NCBI GenBank assembly: GCA_021325435.1
Contig: JAJPHE010000079.1
Span: 1-34,751, forward strand
DNA length: 34,751 nt
From: Actinomycetota bacterium
GTDB taxonomy: Bacteria; Actinomycetota; Acidimicrobiia; Acidimicrobiales; JAJPHE01
Direction of reading: 5' to 3'
Below the pieces are notes generated by a model, which saw only the letters and a program-made list of their open reading frames with translations, ran no database searches and had not been told where the DNA came from. Below, one piece after another: positions 21,616 through 29,117 of the stretch (position 1 is the first letter of the stretch; every line of letters begins with the position of its first letter). The position numbers and the translations under genes were made by a program.

Positions 21616-22673
21616 GCCACCGACCGGAAGATCTCGGCGTGCGCCTCGGCGCTCTTCGCCCAGTCGAAGCGGGTCGCCCGCCGGGCGGCCGCCTCGGAGG
21701 CCTGCTTCCATGCCGCCGGGTCCGCCAGCAGGTGGCCCACCGCCCCGGCCATGGCGGCCGTGTCGCCGTCGGGGACGAGGATGCCGCCGTCGGCCACCAC
21801 CTCGCTGGTTGCCGTGTTGGCGAAGGCGACCACCGGGGTGGCGGTCGCCATGGCCTCGAGGGCCGGCAGACCGAAGCCCTCGTGCCGGCTGGGCACGATG
21901 AGGACGGAGGCCCGTTGGTAGTGGGGCAGCAGGTCCGGCACCCACCCGAGCAGGCGCACCGGGCTACCGGCGACGGCGGCTTCGACGGCGTGGCGGTTGG
22001 GCGCCGCCACCCGCCCGGTGATGCGCAGCTCGTGGTCGACGCCGGCGGCGGCCAGCAGGCGGGCCACCTCCGCCGCCTCGGCGAAACCCTTGTGCGGGCC
22101 GTACTCGGCCACCATGAGCAGGTACCGGTCGCGGTCCCCGCACCCGGGACGAAAGCGGGGATCGACGCCGTGGGGGACGACGTGCACCCGCGACGGATCG
22201 ACACCCAGCAGCTCGACCGCCTGGCCGGCGGAGTGGGCCGAGGGCGTGATTACCGCCGCCGCCGTGCGCACCCGGGGCGCAAAGCGCCGCCACCGCCGGC
22301 GCTCGACGGCCAGCGCCGGGTCGGACACCGCCAAGGGCAGCACGTCGTGGATGGTCTGCACCCAAGGGGTCGAGCAGCGTCGGGGAGGGTCGAGGGCCGG
22401 GCTGTGGGCCACGTCGGCACCGCCCCTCGCCAGGTCGCGGGGGAGGAGGAGGTGGTGCTCGGCGGTGGCCCAGCGGTCGGGCGCCAGCCGGCGCAGGGCC
22501 AAGCGCCCGACGCCGGGGGGCAGCGGCACGCCCGGTCGGACCAGGGCGGTCACCTCGACGTCGGAACGGGTGGCGAGCTGGGCGAGGAGCTGACGCAGGT
22601 AGGTGCCGACACCCCGCAGGGCCGAGGCGTCACCGAGGGCCCGGCCGTCGCAGACCACCCTGGTCGGCGCCAT
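21612..22673 (-). CDS. GT4-like glycosyltransferase (paralogue C), operon head
   Basis: A 353-aa GT-B enzyme, first gene of the minus-strand operon 22673 to 17435. The N-terminus RVVCDGRALGDASALRGVGT carries the DGR...GVG layout; DVAHSPALDPPRRC and WVQTIHDVLPLAV follow. The C-terminal half has HVVPHGVDPRFRPG, YLLMVAEYGPHKGFAEAAEV and PSRHEGFGLPALEAMATATPVV (EX7E). ATG 22673 is preceded by CAGAAT six bases upstream on the minus strand and there is no Shine-Dalgarno, so a leaderless start is likely. It is divergent from the 388-aa GT4 gene with only 31 bp between the two start codons. Confidence 0.9.
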   Translation of the reverse strand: MAPTRVVCDGRALGDASALRGVGTYLRQLLAQLATRSDVEVTALVRPGVPLPPGVGRLALRRLAPDRWATAEHHLLLPRDLARGGADVAHSPALDPPRRCSTPWVQTIHDVLPLAVSDPALAVERRRWRRFAPRVRTAAAVITPSAHSAGQAVELLGVDPSRVHVVPHGVDPRFRPGCGDRDRYLLMVAEYGPHKGFAEAAEVARLLAAAGVDHELRITGRVAAPNRHAVEAAVAGSPVRLLGWVPDLLPHYQRASVLIVPSRHEGFGLPALEAMATATPVVAFANTATSEVVADGGILVPDGDTAAMAGAVGHLLADPAAWKQASEAAARRATRFDWAKSAEAHAEIFRSVA

Positions 22674-22704
22674 CGGCCAATTCTGGCGCTACCGTCCGGC
22701 GGTC
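22674..22704. promoter_or_regulatory. 31-bp divergent promoter between two glycosyltransferase units
   Basis: Minus strand: CAGAAT (22685-22680) lies six bases before ATG 22673. Plus strand: TACCGT (22690-22695) lies nine bases before ATG 22705. Both -10-like elements sit back to back, so RNA polymerase could probably occupy only one direction at a time. Confidence 0.5.
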
Positions 22705-23871
22705 ATGGGCAGCTTGCGGGTGGCGCTCGTCCACCCGTTCTCCTGGCCCGAGGTGCGCCGGGGCGGGGAGCGGCTCCTCCACGACCTGGCCTGGTACCTG
22801 CAGAGCGCCGGCCACCACGTGGAGGTGGTCACCGCCGCCACTGGCGAGCCGGTCACCGAGGAGGTCGACGGCGTCGTGTTCCGCCGGCTGCGACTCCCCC
22901 GGCCGGCCGTCCTCGAGCGTCGCGGCCTCGGGCCGATCGACACCTTCGGCGCCCCCGCCCTCCTCGCCCTGGCCCGCCGGCGCTACGACGTGGTGCACTC
23001 GCTGACGCCGACGGGCGCCATCGCCGGTCGCCTTTCCGGGCACCGACCGGTGTACACGGTGCTGGGTCACCCCGCCGCCGAGGACTTCGCCCTGCGGCGG
23101 GGGAGTCTCGCCCTGTTCCGGGCCGGGGTGCGGGCCGCGGCGGCCACCGTCGCCCTCAGCCGCTCCGCCGCCTCACGCGTCGAGCAGCACACCGGCCACG
23201 CTCCGGAGGTGATACCTCCCGGGGTGCGCCTCGACCGCTTCACCCCCGACCTGGCGGCCCGGCGCGGCCCGGTGCGGGTGCTGTTCGCCTCGGACGCGTC
23301 GGAGATCCGCAAGGGGGTCCACGTGGCCATGGCCGCCGTGGTCCGGCTGCGCCGGCGCGGGGTGGACGCCCGCCTGGTGCTGGCCGGCCCCGGCGACCCG
23401 CGGTGGGCGCTCACCGGTGTCGGGGCCGGGGCCAGCCCGGTGCTGGCGCGGGTCGACCCGCTGGCCGTCGCCGGGCTCGGCGCCGACGGCGAGGCGGCCT
23501 TGGAGGCGACCGAGCAGGTGGAGGCAGACTCCTCGGCCATGCCCGAGCTGTACCGCTCCGCCACCGTCACCGTGCTGCCCTCATGGCAGGAGGCCTTCGG
23601 CCTGGTCCTCGCCGAGTCGCTGGCGTGCGGCACGCCCGTCGCCTGCGCGGACGACGGCGGCATGCTCGAGGTCGTCGACACCCCCGAGGTGGGCCGGACC
23701 GCCCCGTTCGGCGACCCCGACGCCCTGGCCGACGCCATCGCCGGCGCCGCCGAGCTGGCCGCCGATCCGGCCACCCCGGCCCGTTGCGCCGCTCACGCCC
23801 GTCGCTGGGGGTGGGCGGAGTCGGTGGGGCCGGCCTACGTCGACCTTTACCGCCGGGTGGTGCGGCGGTGA
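22705..23871 (+). CDS. GT4-like glycosyltransferase
   Basis: A 388-aa GT-B enzyme. It starts LRVALVHPFSWPEVRRGGER, the Gly-rich acceptor loop (RRGGERLLHDLAWYL), and has YDVVHSLTPTGAIAGRL and VALSRSAASRVEQH in the N-terminal domain. The donor half has VIPPGVRLDRFTPD, VLFASDASEIRKGVHVAMAA and PSWQEAFGLVLAESLACGTPV (EX7E). Between the LVLAGPG strand and the PELYRSATVTVLPS strand there is an insertion of about 50 residues rich in Ala/Gly/Asp that other GT4 members lack. ATG 22705 has TACCGT nine bases upstream. Its stop overlaps the next GT2 gene's GTG (GTGA), so the two are translated together. Confidence 0.88.
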   Translation: MGSLRVALVHPFSWPEVRRGGERLLHDLAWYLQSAGHHVEVVTAATGEPVTEEVDGVVFRRLRLPRPAVLERRGLGPIDTFGAPALLALARRRYDVVHSLTPTGAIAGRLSGHRPVYTVLGHPAAEDFALRRGSLALFRAGVRAAAATVALSRSAASRVEQHTGHAPEVIPPGVRLDRFTPDLAARRGPVRVLFASDASEIRKGVHVAMAAVVRLRRRGVDARLVLAGPGDPRWALTGVGAGASPVLARVDPLAVAGLGADGEAALEATEQVEADSSAMPELYRSATVTVLPSWQEAFGLVLAESLACGTPVACADDGGMLEVVDTPEVGRTAPFGDPDALADAIAGAAELAADPATPARCAAHARRWGWAESVGPAYVDLYRRVVRR

Positions 23872-24851
23872 GCGGGGACCGGGCCCAGGTCGACGTCGGG
23901 GTCGTCACCTGGAACACGGCTGATGTCACCCCCGATGCCCTCCGCCGGCTGCTCGACACCGACCAGGGGTGCGACATCCGCCTGCTGGTGCGCGACAACG
24001 GGTCCACCGACGGCACGGTGGAGGCTGTCGCCGCGCGGGTGCCCGAGGCCGAGATCGACGCCGACGACCGCAATCTCGGATTCGCCGCCGGCATGAACCG
24101 GCTCATCGCCCGCTCGACCGCCCCGTGGTTCCTGGCCCTCAACCCCGATGCCTGGCCCGAGCCGGGCGCCGTCGGGCGCCTGGTGGCGGCCGGGCTCAAG
24201 CACACCTCCGCCGGCGCCGTCGCTCCTCGCATCGAGCGCCCCGACGCCACCTTGGAGCACTCGACCCACCCGTTCCCGTCGCTGCCGGTCGCCCTGCTGC
24301 ACGCCACGGGCGGCCGAGCCTGGATGCCCCGGCGGGTCCAGGACTGGCTGATGCTCGAAGGCAGGTGGAACCACGACCGGGTGCGGTGGGTGGACTGGGC
24401 GGTGGGCGCCGCCCTGCTTCTCAACCGTCGGGCCCTCGACGACGTGGGCCCGTTCGACGAGGGCTTCTTCATGTACGCCGAGGACCTCGAGTGGTGCTGG
24501 CGGGCCCGCCGCCGCGGCTGGGGGGTCGTCTTCGAGCCGTCGTCCGTGTTCCGCCACGTGGGCAACGTGTCCGGCGCCCGGGCCTACGGCACCGGACGGA
24601 TCGAGGTCGAAACGCAGAGCGCCTACCGCTTCCACCGCATGGCCCACGGGCCGGTGGCTACCGCCGCCTACCGGGCCGTCAGCGCGGTGGCCGCCGCCGA
24701 GCTGTGGGCCCGGGCGCGGGCCCGGGGCGACCACGGGGCGGCCGAGCACTGGGCCCGGCGGGCGAGGGCCCACCTGGCCCGCCGTCCGGGTGAGCATCCG
24801 TCAGGCGGGGTGCCGTCGCCCGGTGGCGGTCAGAGCAGCAGGGCCCGGTAG
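23868..24851 (+). CDS. GT2-like glycosyltransferase (rhamnosyltransferase type)
   Basis: A 327-aa GT-A enzyme. VDVGVVTWNTADVTPDALRR opens the fold; RLLVRDNGSTDGTVEA and DDRNLGFAAGMNRLIA form the nucleotide site, and ALNPDAWPEPGAV holds the DXD-equivalent. The C-terminal half has WAVGAALLLNRRALDDVGPFDE, split as WAVGAALLLNRRALDD and VGPFDEGFFMYAEDLEWCWR, where the acidic DExxFMYxEDxExCxR motif is typical of this subfamily, then FRHVGNVSG. GTG 23868 overlaps the preceding GT4 stop. The 3' end overlaps the convergent GT2 gene by 22 bp. Acceptor and sugar are not determinable. The C-terminal tail is Arg/Gly-rich and poorly conserved in appearance. Confidence 0.88.
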   Translation: MSGDRAQVDVGVVTWNTADVTPDALRRLLDTDQGCDIRLLVRDNGSTDGTVEAVAARVPEAEIDADDRNLGFAAGMNRLIARSTAPWFLALNPDAWPEPGAVGRLVAAGLKHTSAGAVAPRIERPDATLEHSTHPFPSLPVALLHATGGRAWMPRRVQDWLMLEGRWNHDRVRWVDWAVGAALLLNRRALDDVGPFDEGFFMYAEDLEWCWRARRRGWGVVFEPSSVFRHVGNVSGARAYGTGRIEVETQSAYRFHRMAHGPVATAAYRAVSAVAAAELWARARARGDHGAAEHWARRARAHLARRPGEHPSGGVPSPGGGQSSRAR

Positions 24852-25816
24852 CGGGCCGAGGCCGCCACCAGCACCCCCACCTCGGCCAGGTCCGCCAGCC
24901 ACGCCAGGGCGATCACCGGCGCCAGGTTGCGCCGCCGGCAGGGGAGGGGCCGGTCCACCAGCCGGTGGTGGACGTAGGGAGCGGCCAGGGCGCCCGCCGT
25001 CAGCCACGCCGCCGGACGACGGGGGCCGGAGGCCACCACGGCGGCGCCGAGGGCGCCGAGCAACGCCCGGGGGTGGGAGCCCTGGTACCAGTAGGGCCGG
25101 TAGAAGTGGTGGCGGATGCCGGGGTGCAGGCGGGCGGCGAGGACGATGCCTTCCCGCCGGCCCCGGTCGCGCAGGTGCTGGGGCCAGCTCGACGGCCACA
25201 CCTCGTGGTGCACCACCGCCTCGGCCACGAAGGTGTCCCGGCTGCCCGACTCGATGGCCCGCCAGGCCAGGTCGGTGTCCTCGCCGAACGGCCGGCGGAA
25301 GCGTTCGTCGAACCCCCCGAGCTCCTCGAGGACCCGGCGGCGGTAGGCGATGTTGCAGGTGGCGTAGAAGCCGTCGGGCTCGAGCACCCACATGGTCCGG
25401 GCGAAGGGGCCCCGGCCGGGCGCCCGGTCCGGGTCGGGCTCGGTGAGGCCCTGGGCCAGGTCGTAGCCGGAGTCGGGGCCGAGGGCGGCGGCGAGCGCCT
25501 TCAGCCAGCCGGGCTGGGGCACGCAGTCGTCGTCCGTGAAGGCGACGATGTCGCCCGTCGCCCGCCGCCAGCCGAGGTTGCGGGCCGTCGCCGGGCCCGA
25601 GGCCCGGTCCAGCCGGAGGGGGACGACGGATACCCGGGCGGTGGCCTGCAGCGCCTCGAGTTCCTCCATGGTGCCGTCGTCGGAGCCGTCGTCGACGATC
25701 ACCACCTCGGCCGGCTGGAGCTGCTGGGCCTCGAGGGCGGCGACGAGGCGGGCGAGGAGGCGCCGGCGCCGGTGGGTTGCCACCACCACTGACACGGTCG
25801 GGGGCGGGCCGGGCAC
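24830..25816 (-). CDS. GT2-like glycosyltransferase with C-terminal membrane segments
   Basis: A 328-aa protein. The GT-A domain starts VSVVVATHRRRRLLARLVAA, with VVIVDDGSDDGTMEEL, GPATARNLGWRRATGDIVAF and TDDDCVPQPGW (DXD). YRRRVLEELGGFDERFRRPF and EDTDLAWRAIESG form the ED acceptor motif. About the last 90 residues contain hydrophobic stretches (LLGALGAAVVASG, AAWLTAGALAAPYV, NLAPVIALAWLADLAEVGVL) that look like membrane helices, so this enzyme probably sits on the cytoplasmic membrane and works on a lipid-linked acceptor. GTG 25816 has CACAAT six bases upstream on its strand and no Shine-Dalgarno. It is divergent from the methyltransferase gene and convergent, with overlap, to the previous GT2. 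Confidence 0.88.
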   Translation of the reverse strand: MPGPPPTVSVVVATHRRRRLLARLVAALEAQQLQPAEVVIVDDGSDDGTMEELEALQATARVSVVPLRLDRASGPATARNLGWRRATGDIVAFTDDDCVPQPGWLKALAAALGPDSGYDLAQGLTEPDPDRAPGRGPFARTMWVLEPDGFYATCNIAYRRRVLEELGGFDERFRRPFGEDTDLAWRAIESGSRDTFVAEAVVHHEVWPSSWPQHLRDRGRREGIVLAARLHPGIRHHFYRPYWYQGSHPRALLGALGAAVVASGPRRPAAWLTAGALAAPYVHHRLVDRPLPCRRRNLAPVIALAWLADLAEVGVLVAASARYRALLL

Positions 25817-25853
25817 GGCCCGATTGTGACAGGACGACCCCTACACTCCGGCG
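25817..25853. promoter_or_regulatory. 37-bp divergent promoter, glycosyltransferase and methyltransferase
   Basis: Minus strand: CACAAT (25828-25823) lies six bases before GTG 25816. Plus strand: TACACT (25842-25847) lies six bases before GTG 25854. Both fit leaderless promoters with the first transcribed base at or next to the start codon. Confidence 0.55.
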
Positions 25854-26636
25854 GTGCCCAGCGCCCGACGGACCTGGTACCACACCATCGACCTGCCCGA
25901 CGGCGGGGCCACCCCCGGCTGGTTCGACACCCGCCAGGCGCCGGCCCACGTTCCCTGGCCCGCCGATCTCGCCGGCAGCCGCTGCCTCGACGTCGGCACC
26001 TTCGACGGCTTCTGGGCCTTCGAGATGGAGCGCCGGGGCGCCGCCCACGTCGTCGCCGTCGACCTGGACGACCCCACCAAGATCGACTGGGCCTACGACC
26101 ACCGCGCCCGGGGGCCGGCCGCGGTCGAGGAGTGGGGATCGGGCAGGGGTCCGGGCTTCGCCGAGGCGGCCGCCGCCCTCGGCTCCCACGTCGAGTGGAG
26201 GCCCCGTTCCGTCTACGAGCTCGACCCTGGCCGCGACGGGACCTTCGACGTCGTGCTGTGCGGCGCCCTTCTGCTCCACTTGCGCGACCCCGTCCTCGCC
26301 CTGGAGAGGATGCGCGAGGTGTGCTCCCGCCACCTGATCCTGGTCGAGGCGGTCGACCCGCTGCTCGACGTGGTGGCGCGCAAGGTGCCCTGCGCCCGCC
26401 TGCGCCCGGAGAGCGACGAATGGTGGAGGGTCAACACCGCCGGGCTGCTCACCATGGCCGACACGGCCGGTTTCGAGGTGGTCGAGGTCGGTCCCCGCTT
26501 CGTCGTCCCCCACGGGCCCGGCGCCCCGGCCGACCACAAGCTGTCGGCCCTCGGCGGGCTGGTCGCCGGGCGACCCGGCCAGCGGGGCCTGCTCACCCGG
26601 GCCCTACGGGCCCGTCCCCGTCCCCCCCGGGGCTGA
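25854..26636 (+). CDS. SAM-dependent methyltransferase, CmoB-like
   Basis: A 260-aa class I (Rossmann) methyltransferase. SAM motif I is CLDVGTFDGFWAFEMERRGA (residues 44-63), followed by VVAVDLDD with Asp70 as the ribose-binding acid. FDVVLCGALLLHLRDPVLAL is motif IV/V. The N-terminal W-Y-H-x-I-D-L and PGWFDTR features recall the CmoB/DUF1698 group that acts on tRNA wobble uridine, but the protein lacks the long N-terminal extension of true CmoB (about 320 aa). Set among glycosyltransferases, it more likely methylates a sugar or a glycan end. GTG 25854 has TACACT six bases upstream. The last 33 bp overlap the convergent GT2 gene. Confidence 0.8.
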   Translation: MPSARRTWYHTIDLPDGGATPGWFDTRQAPAHVPWPADLAGSRCLDVGTFDGFWAFEMERRGAAHVVAVDLDDPTKIDWAYDHRARGPAAVEEWGSGRGPGFAEAAAALGSHVEWRPRSVYELDPGRDGTFDVVLCGALLLHLRDPVLALERMREVCSRHLILVEAVDPLLDVVARKVPCARLRPESDEWWRVNTAGLLTMADTAGFEVVEVGPRFVVPHGPGAPADHKLSALGGLVAGRPGQRGLLTRALRARPRPPRG

Positions 26637-27578
26637 GCCGCCGCCCCTGCCCGGCGCCCCGGGGTCCCTCGCCACCAGAGCGGAGGCCCCCTGGCGGAAG
26701 AACCCGGCGGCCCGGGCCACGGCCCCGGCGGCGTGGAGGGCGACCGCCGGTCGCCACGGCCCCTGGGGCACGATGTCGGCCAGCTCCTGGCTCAGCTGGC
26801 GGGCCGCCTGGGCCAGCCCGGCCGCCGGCGCCCCGGCCAACTGGCGCCGGTCGAGAAGCCAGTCGGAGCGGCCCTGGTTGTACAGCCGGCGCAACAGGTA
26901 GCGGGGGGACAGCCGGCCCACCGGCAGGTCGTGGACGACCACGGCGTCGGGCACGTACACCAGCCGCCCGCCCGCCTCGGCCAGGCGGCGGCACAGGTCG
27001 ACGTCGTCGTCGACCATGGGCCGGCCGGCGTTGGGGCCGAGGACAGTGTCGAGGCCGCCGATGGCCGTGACCGGTTCGGCCTGGAAGGCGGCGTTGGCGG
27101 TGAGCACCCAGTCCCCGGGGGGCAGGCGGACGGTCTCGCCGCCGCGGTCGTACTCGGCCAGGTAGGACAAGAGGGCGTCGCCGAGCCACCGGGGCCGGGG
27201 CACCGCCGGGTCGGCGACCACCCGGCCCCCCGCCCCCTCGGCCTCCCCGGAGAGGACCGGGGCGGTGATGCGGGTCAGCCACGTCGGCTCGGGCCGGCAG
27301 TCGTCGTCGAGGAAGGCGACGACCGGCCGGCTGACGGCCAGGCCCCGGTTGCGGGCGGCCGACGCCCCGGGCTGGGGCTCGTCGACCACCCGCAGCGGCA
27401 CCGGCACGGTCGAGGAGGCGGCGACCCGGTGGGCGTCGGGGTCGGCCGCGCTGGCCACCACCACCACCTCCCACGGGACGCCGGGGTCGTGCTGGCGGGC
27501 CACGCCGTCGAGGGCCCGGGCCAGCCCAACGGGCCGGCGCCAGGTGGGCACGACGACCGTGATTCCCTCGCCTCCCAT
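26604..27578 (-). CDS. GT2-like glycosyltransferase
   Basis: A 324-aa GT-A enzyme. It starts ITVVVPTWRRPVGLARALDG, then WEVVVVASAADPDAHR, GASAARNRGLAVSRPVVAFL and DDDCRPEPTWL (DXD). LTANAAFQAEPVTAIGGLD and MVDDDVDLCRRLAEAGGRLV give the acceptor-side acidic motif, and VVVHDLPVGRLSPRYLLRRL follows. The C-terminus has Ala-rich amphipathic helices and a Gly/Pro-rich tail. ATG 27578 has CATGCT nine bases upstream on its strand. It is divergent from the sugar-phosphate transferase gene and overlaps the methyltransferase 3' end by 33 bp. The donor loop VVVVASAADPD differs from the usual VDDGS, which could change nucleotide-sugar preference. Confidence 0.87.
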   Translation of the reverse strand: MGGEGITVVVPTWRRPVGLARALDGVARQHDPGVPWEVVVVASAADPDAHRVAASSTVPVPLRVVDEPQPGASAARNRGLAVSRPVVAFLDDDCRPEPTWLTRITAPVLSGEAEGAGGRVVADPAVPRPRWLGDALLSYLAEYDRGGETVRLPPGDWVLTANAAFQAEPVTAIGGLDTVLGPNAGRPMVDDDVDLCRRLAEAGGRLVYVPDAVVVHDLPVGRLSPRYLLRRLYNQGRSDWLLDRRQLAGAPAAGLAQAARQLSQELADIVPQGPWRPAVALHAAGAVARAAGFFRQGASALVARDPGAPGRGGGSAPGGTGTGP

Positions 27579-27587
27579 GGGCCGGCC

Positions 27588-27593
27588 AGCATG
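27588..27593 (-). promoter_or_regulatory. -10-like hexamer CATGCT, nine bases before the 324-aa glycosyltransferase
   Basis: On the minus strand CATGCT is followed by nine GC-rich bases and the ATG at 27578. No Shine-Dalgarno lies between. Weak on its own; listed because the same spacing recurs at other gene heads. Confidence 0.3.
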
Positions 27594-27637
27594 CCAGGGC
27601 CGCCCCCGGGCAGGGTGGGCGCCCGGCCTCGGCGAAC

Positions 27638-29107
27638 ATGTGGACGATGCCGGCCGTCGCCACCACCCGCCCTACCCCGGCCCTTCCGGCCCCATGGGGC
27701 CTGCGCCGGGTCGGTGCGCGCCCGGCCGTCGGGAGCCTCCCGGCCTGGTTGGCGTTGGCCGAGGCGGTGCACGGCGCCGCCCCTTCGCTGACCGTCATGG
27801 TGCTGGACGCGGCCGTGGCCGGCGTCGTCGCCTGGACGGTGCACGGGGTGCGCCGGGGCGGCACCCAGGCCGCCACCGTGTTCGTGGTCGCTGCCATCCT
27901 GTGCGGCCTCTACCGGCACCGCAGCCGGACCGAGACCGTCGGGGGGGCCTGGTACGCCCTGCGGGTGCTGCCTCCCGTCGCCGTGCTGGCGGCCATCGCC
28001 TGGGTCGCCCCGCCGGTGGTGAGCGGCCGGCCCGTCGTCGCCATGTCGCTGGCCTCGGCCGCCGCCGTGGGCGCCGCCCTGGTGTCGGTGCGGGCGGCGC
28101 TGTGGCCGCTCGTCCGGTGGGCCCGGCGCGACTGCGGGCTCGGACTGCGACCGGCGCTGGTCGTCGGAGGCGAGGCCGACTCCGCCCGGGTCGTCCGCCT
28201 GCTCGGCGCCCACCCCGAATGGGGGCTGGCCGCCGTCGCCGTCTACCGGCCCCACCCCGACGACGCCCAACTGGACGGCCCCGCCGCCGCCACCGTCGGC
28301 CCCCTTCTCACCCGCGGGGAGGTGGCCGAGGTGCTGGTGGCGCCCGGGCCGGCCGGTGAGGCGGCCATGGGCGCCTGTCTCAGCTGGGCCCGTCGTGGCG
28401 GCCCCCATCACACCCTGCTCCTGCCCCGGCGGCGGCTGGCCGCCGATCCGCTCCGCGGTCGCCTGGGGGACCTGGCCGCCCTGCGGCTGACCGACTTGCA
28501 CGACCTGCGTCGCCGGCGCCCGGCCAAGCGGGTTCTTGACGTCGCCGGCGCCCTGTTCCTCTTGGGTCTGCTGGCCCCGGTCGCCGCGGCCGTCGCCCTC
28601 GCCGTACGCCTCGAGGACGGCCACCCGGTCGTCTACCGCCAGGCCCGGGTGGGACGGGGCGGCCGGCTGTTCACCATCTTCAAGTTCCGGTCGATGGTCG
28701 TCGGCGCCGACGAGCTGGTCGGGGCCCTGGCCGCCGGCAACGCCTGCACCGGGCTGCTGTTCAAGCTGGAGCGCGACCCGAGGGTGAGCCGGGTCGGGGC
28801 GGTGATCCGCCGGTTGGCTGCCGACGAGCTGCCCCAGCTGGTGAACGTGCTGCGAGGTGAGATGAGCCTCGTCGGGCCCCGCCCGCTGCCGGTCGACCCG
28901 GCCACCTTCAGCCCCGCCGCCGCCCGCCGCCACTGCGTCGTGCCCGGCCTGACCGGGGCGTGGCAGGTGGAGGGAGGCAACCGCCTCACCTACGACGAGA
29001 TGGTCCAGCTCGACCTGGCCTACCTCGCCGGCTGGACCGTCACCCGCGACCTGTGGCTGATCGCCCGCACGCCCTTCGCCCTCGCCGCCCGGCGGGGGCC
29101 CTGCTGA
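27638..29107 (+). CDS. Membrane polyprenyl glycosylphosphotransferase (initiating sugar transferase)
   Basis: A 489-aa membrane enzyme that puts the first sugar-1-phosphate onto a polyprenyl-phosphate carrier. The N-terminal part has about four hydrophobic segments within residues 50-165 (LDAAVAGVVAWTVHGV, AATVFVVAAILCGLY, LPPVAVLAAIAWVAPPVV, MSLASAAAVGAALVSV). A Rossmann-like region follows (PALVVGGEADSARVV). The catalytic sugar-transferase domain starts near 295 with KRVLDVAGALFLLGLLAPVA, then the signature IFKFRSMVVGADE (Lys349), DELPQLVNVLRGEMSLVGPRP and PGLTGAWQVEGGNRLTYDEM. This is the WbaP/CpsE/EpsL-type architecture. It is the only initiating enzyme of the island. ATG 27638, with ATG 27647 as alternative; no clear ribosome-binding site. 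Confidence 0.92.
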   Translation: MWTMPAVATTRPTPALPAPWGLRRVGARPAVGSLPAWLALAEAVHGAAPSLTVMVLDAAVAGVVAWTVHGVRRGGTQAATVFVVAAILCGLYRHRSRTETVGGAWYALRVLPPVAVLAAIAWVAPPVVSGRPVVAMSLASAAAVGAALVSVRAALWPLVRWARRDCGLGLRPALVVGGEADSARVVRLLGAHPEWGLAAVAVYRPHPDDAQLDGPAAATVGPLLTRGEVAEVLVAPGPAGEAAMGACLSWARRGGPHHTLLLPRRRLAADPLRGRLGDLAALRLTDLHDLRRRRPAKRVLDVAGALFLLGLLAPVAAAVALAVRLEDGHPVVYRQARVGRGGRLFTIFKFRSMVVGADELVGALAAGNACTGLLFKLERDPRVSRVGAVIRRLAADELPQLVNVLRGEMSLVGPRPLPVDPATFSPAAARRHCVVPGLTGAWQVEGGNRLTYDEMVQLDLAYLAGWTVTRDLWLIARTPFALAARRGPC

Positions 29108-29117
29108 GCGACCGCCG

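Noticed and set aside
14585-29107. Recently acquired genomic island
   Set aside because: No integrase, transposase, tRNA or terminal repeat at either border, and base composition looks like the flanks by eye; treated as a resident locus.
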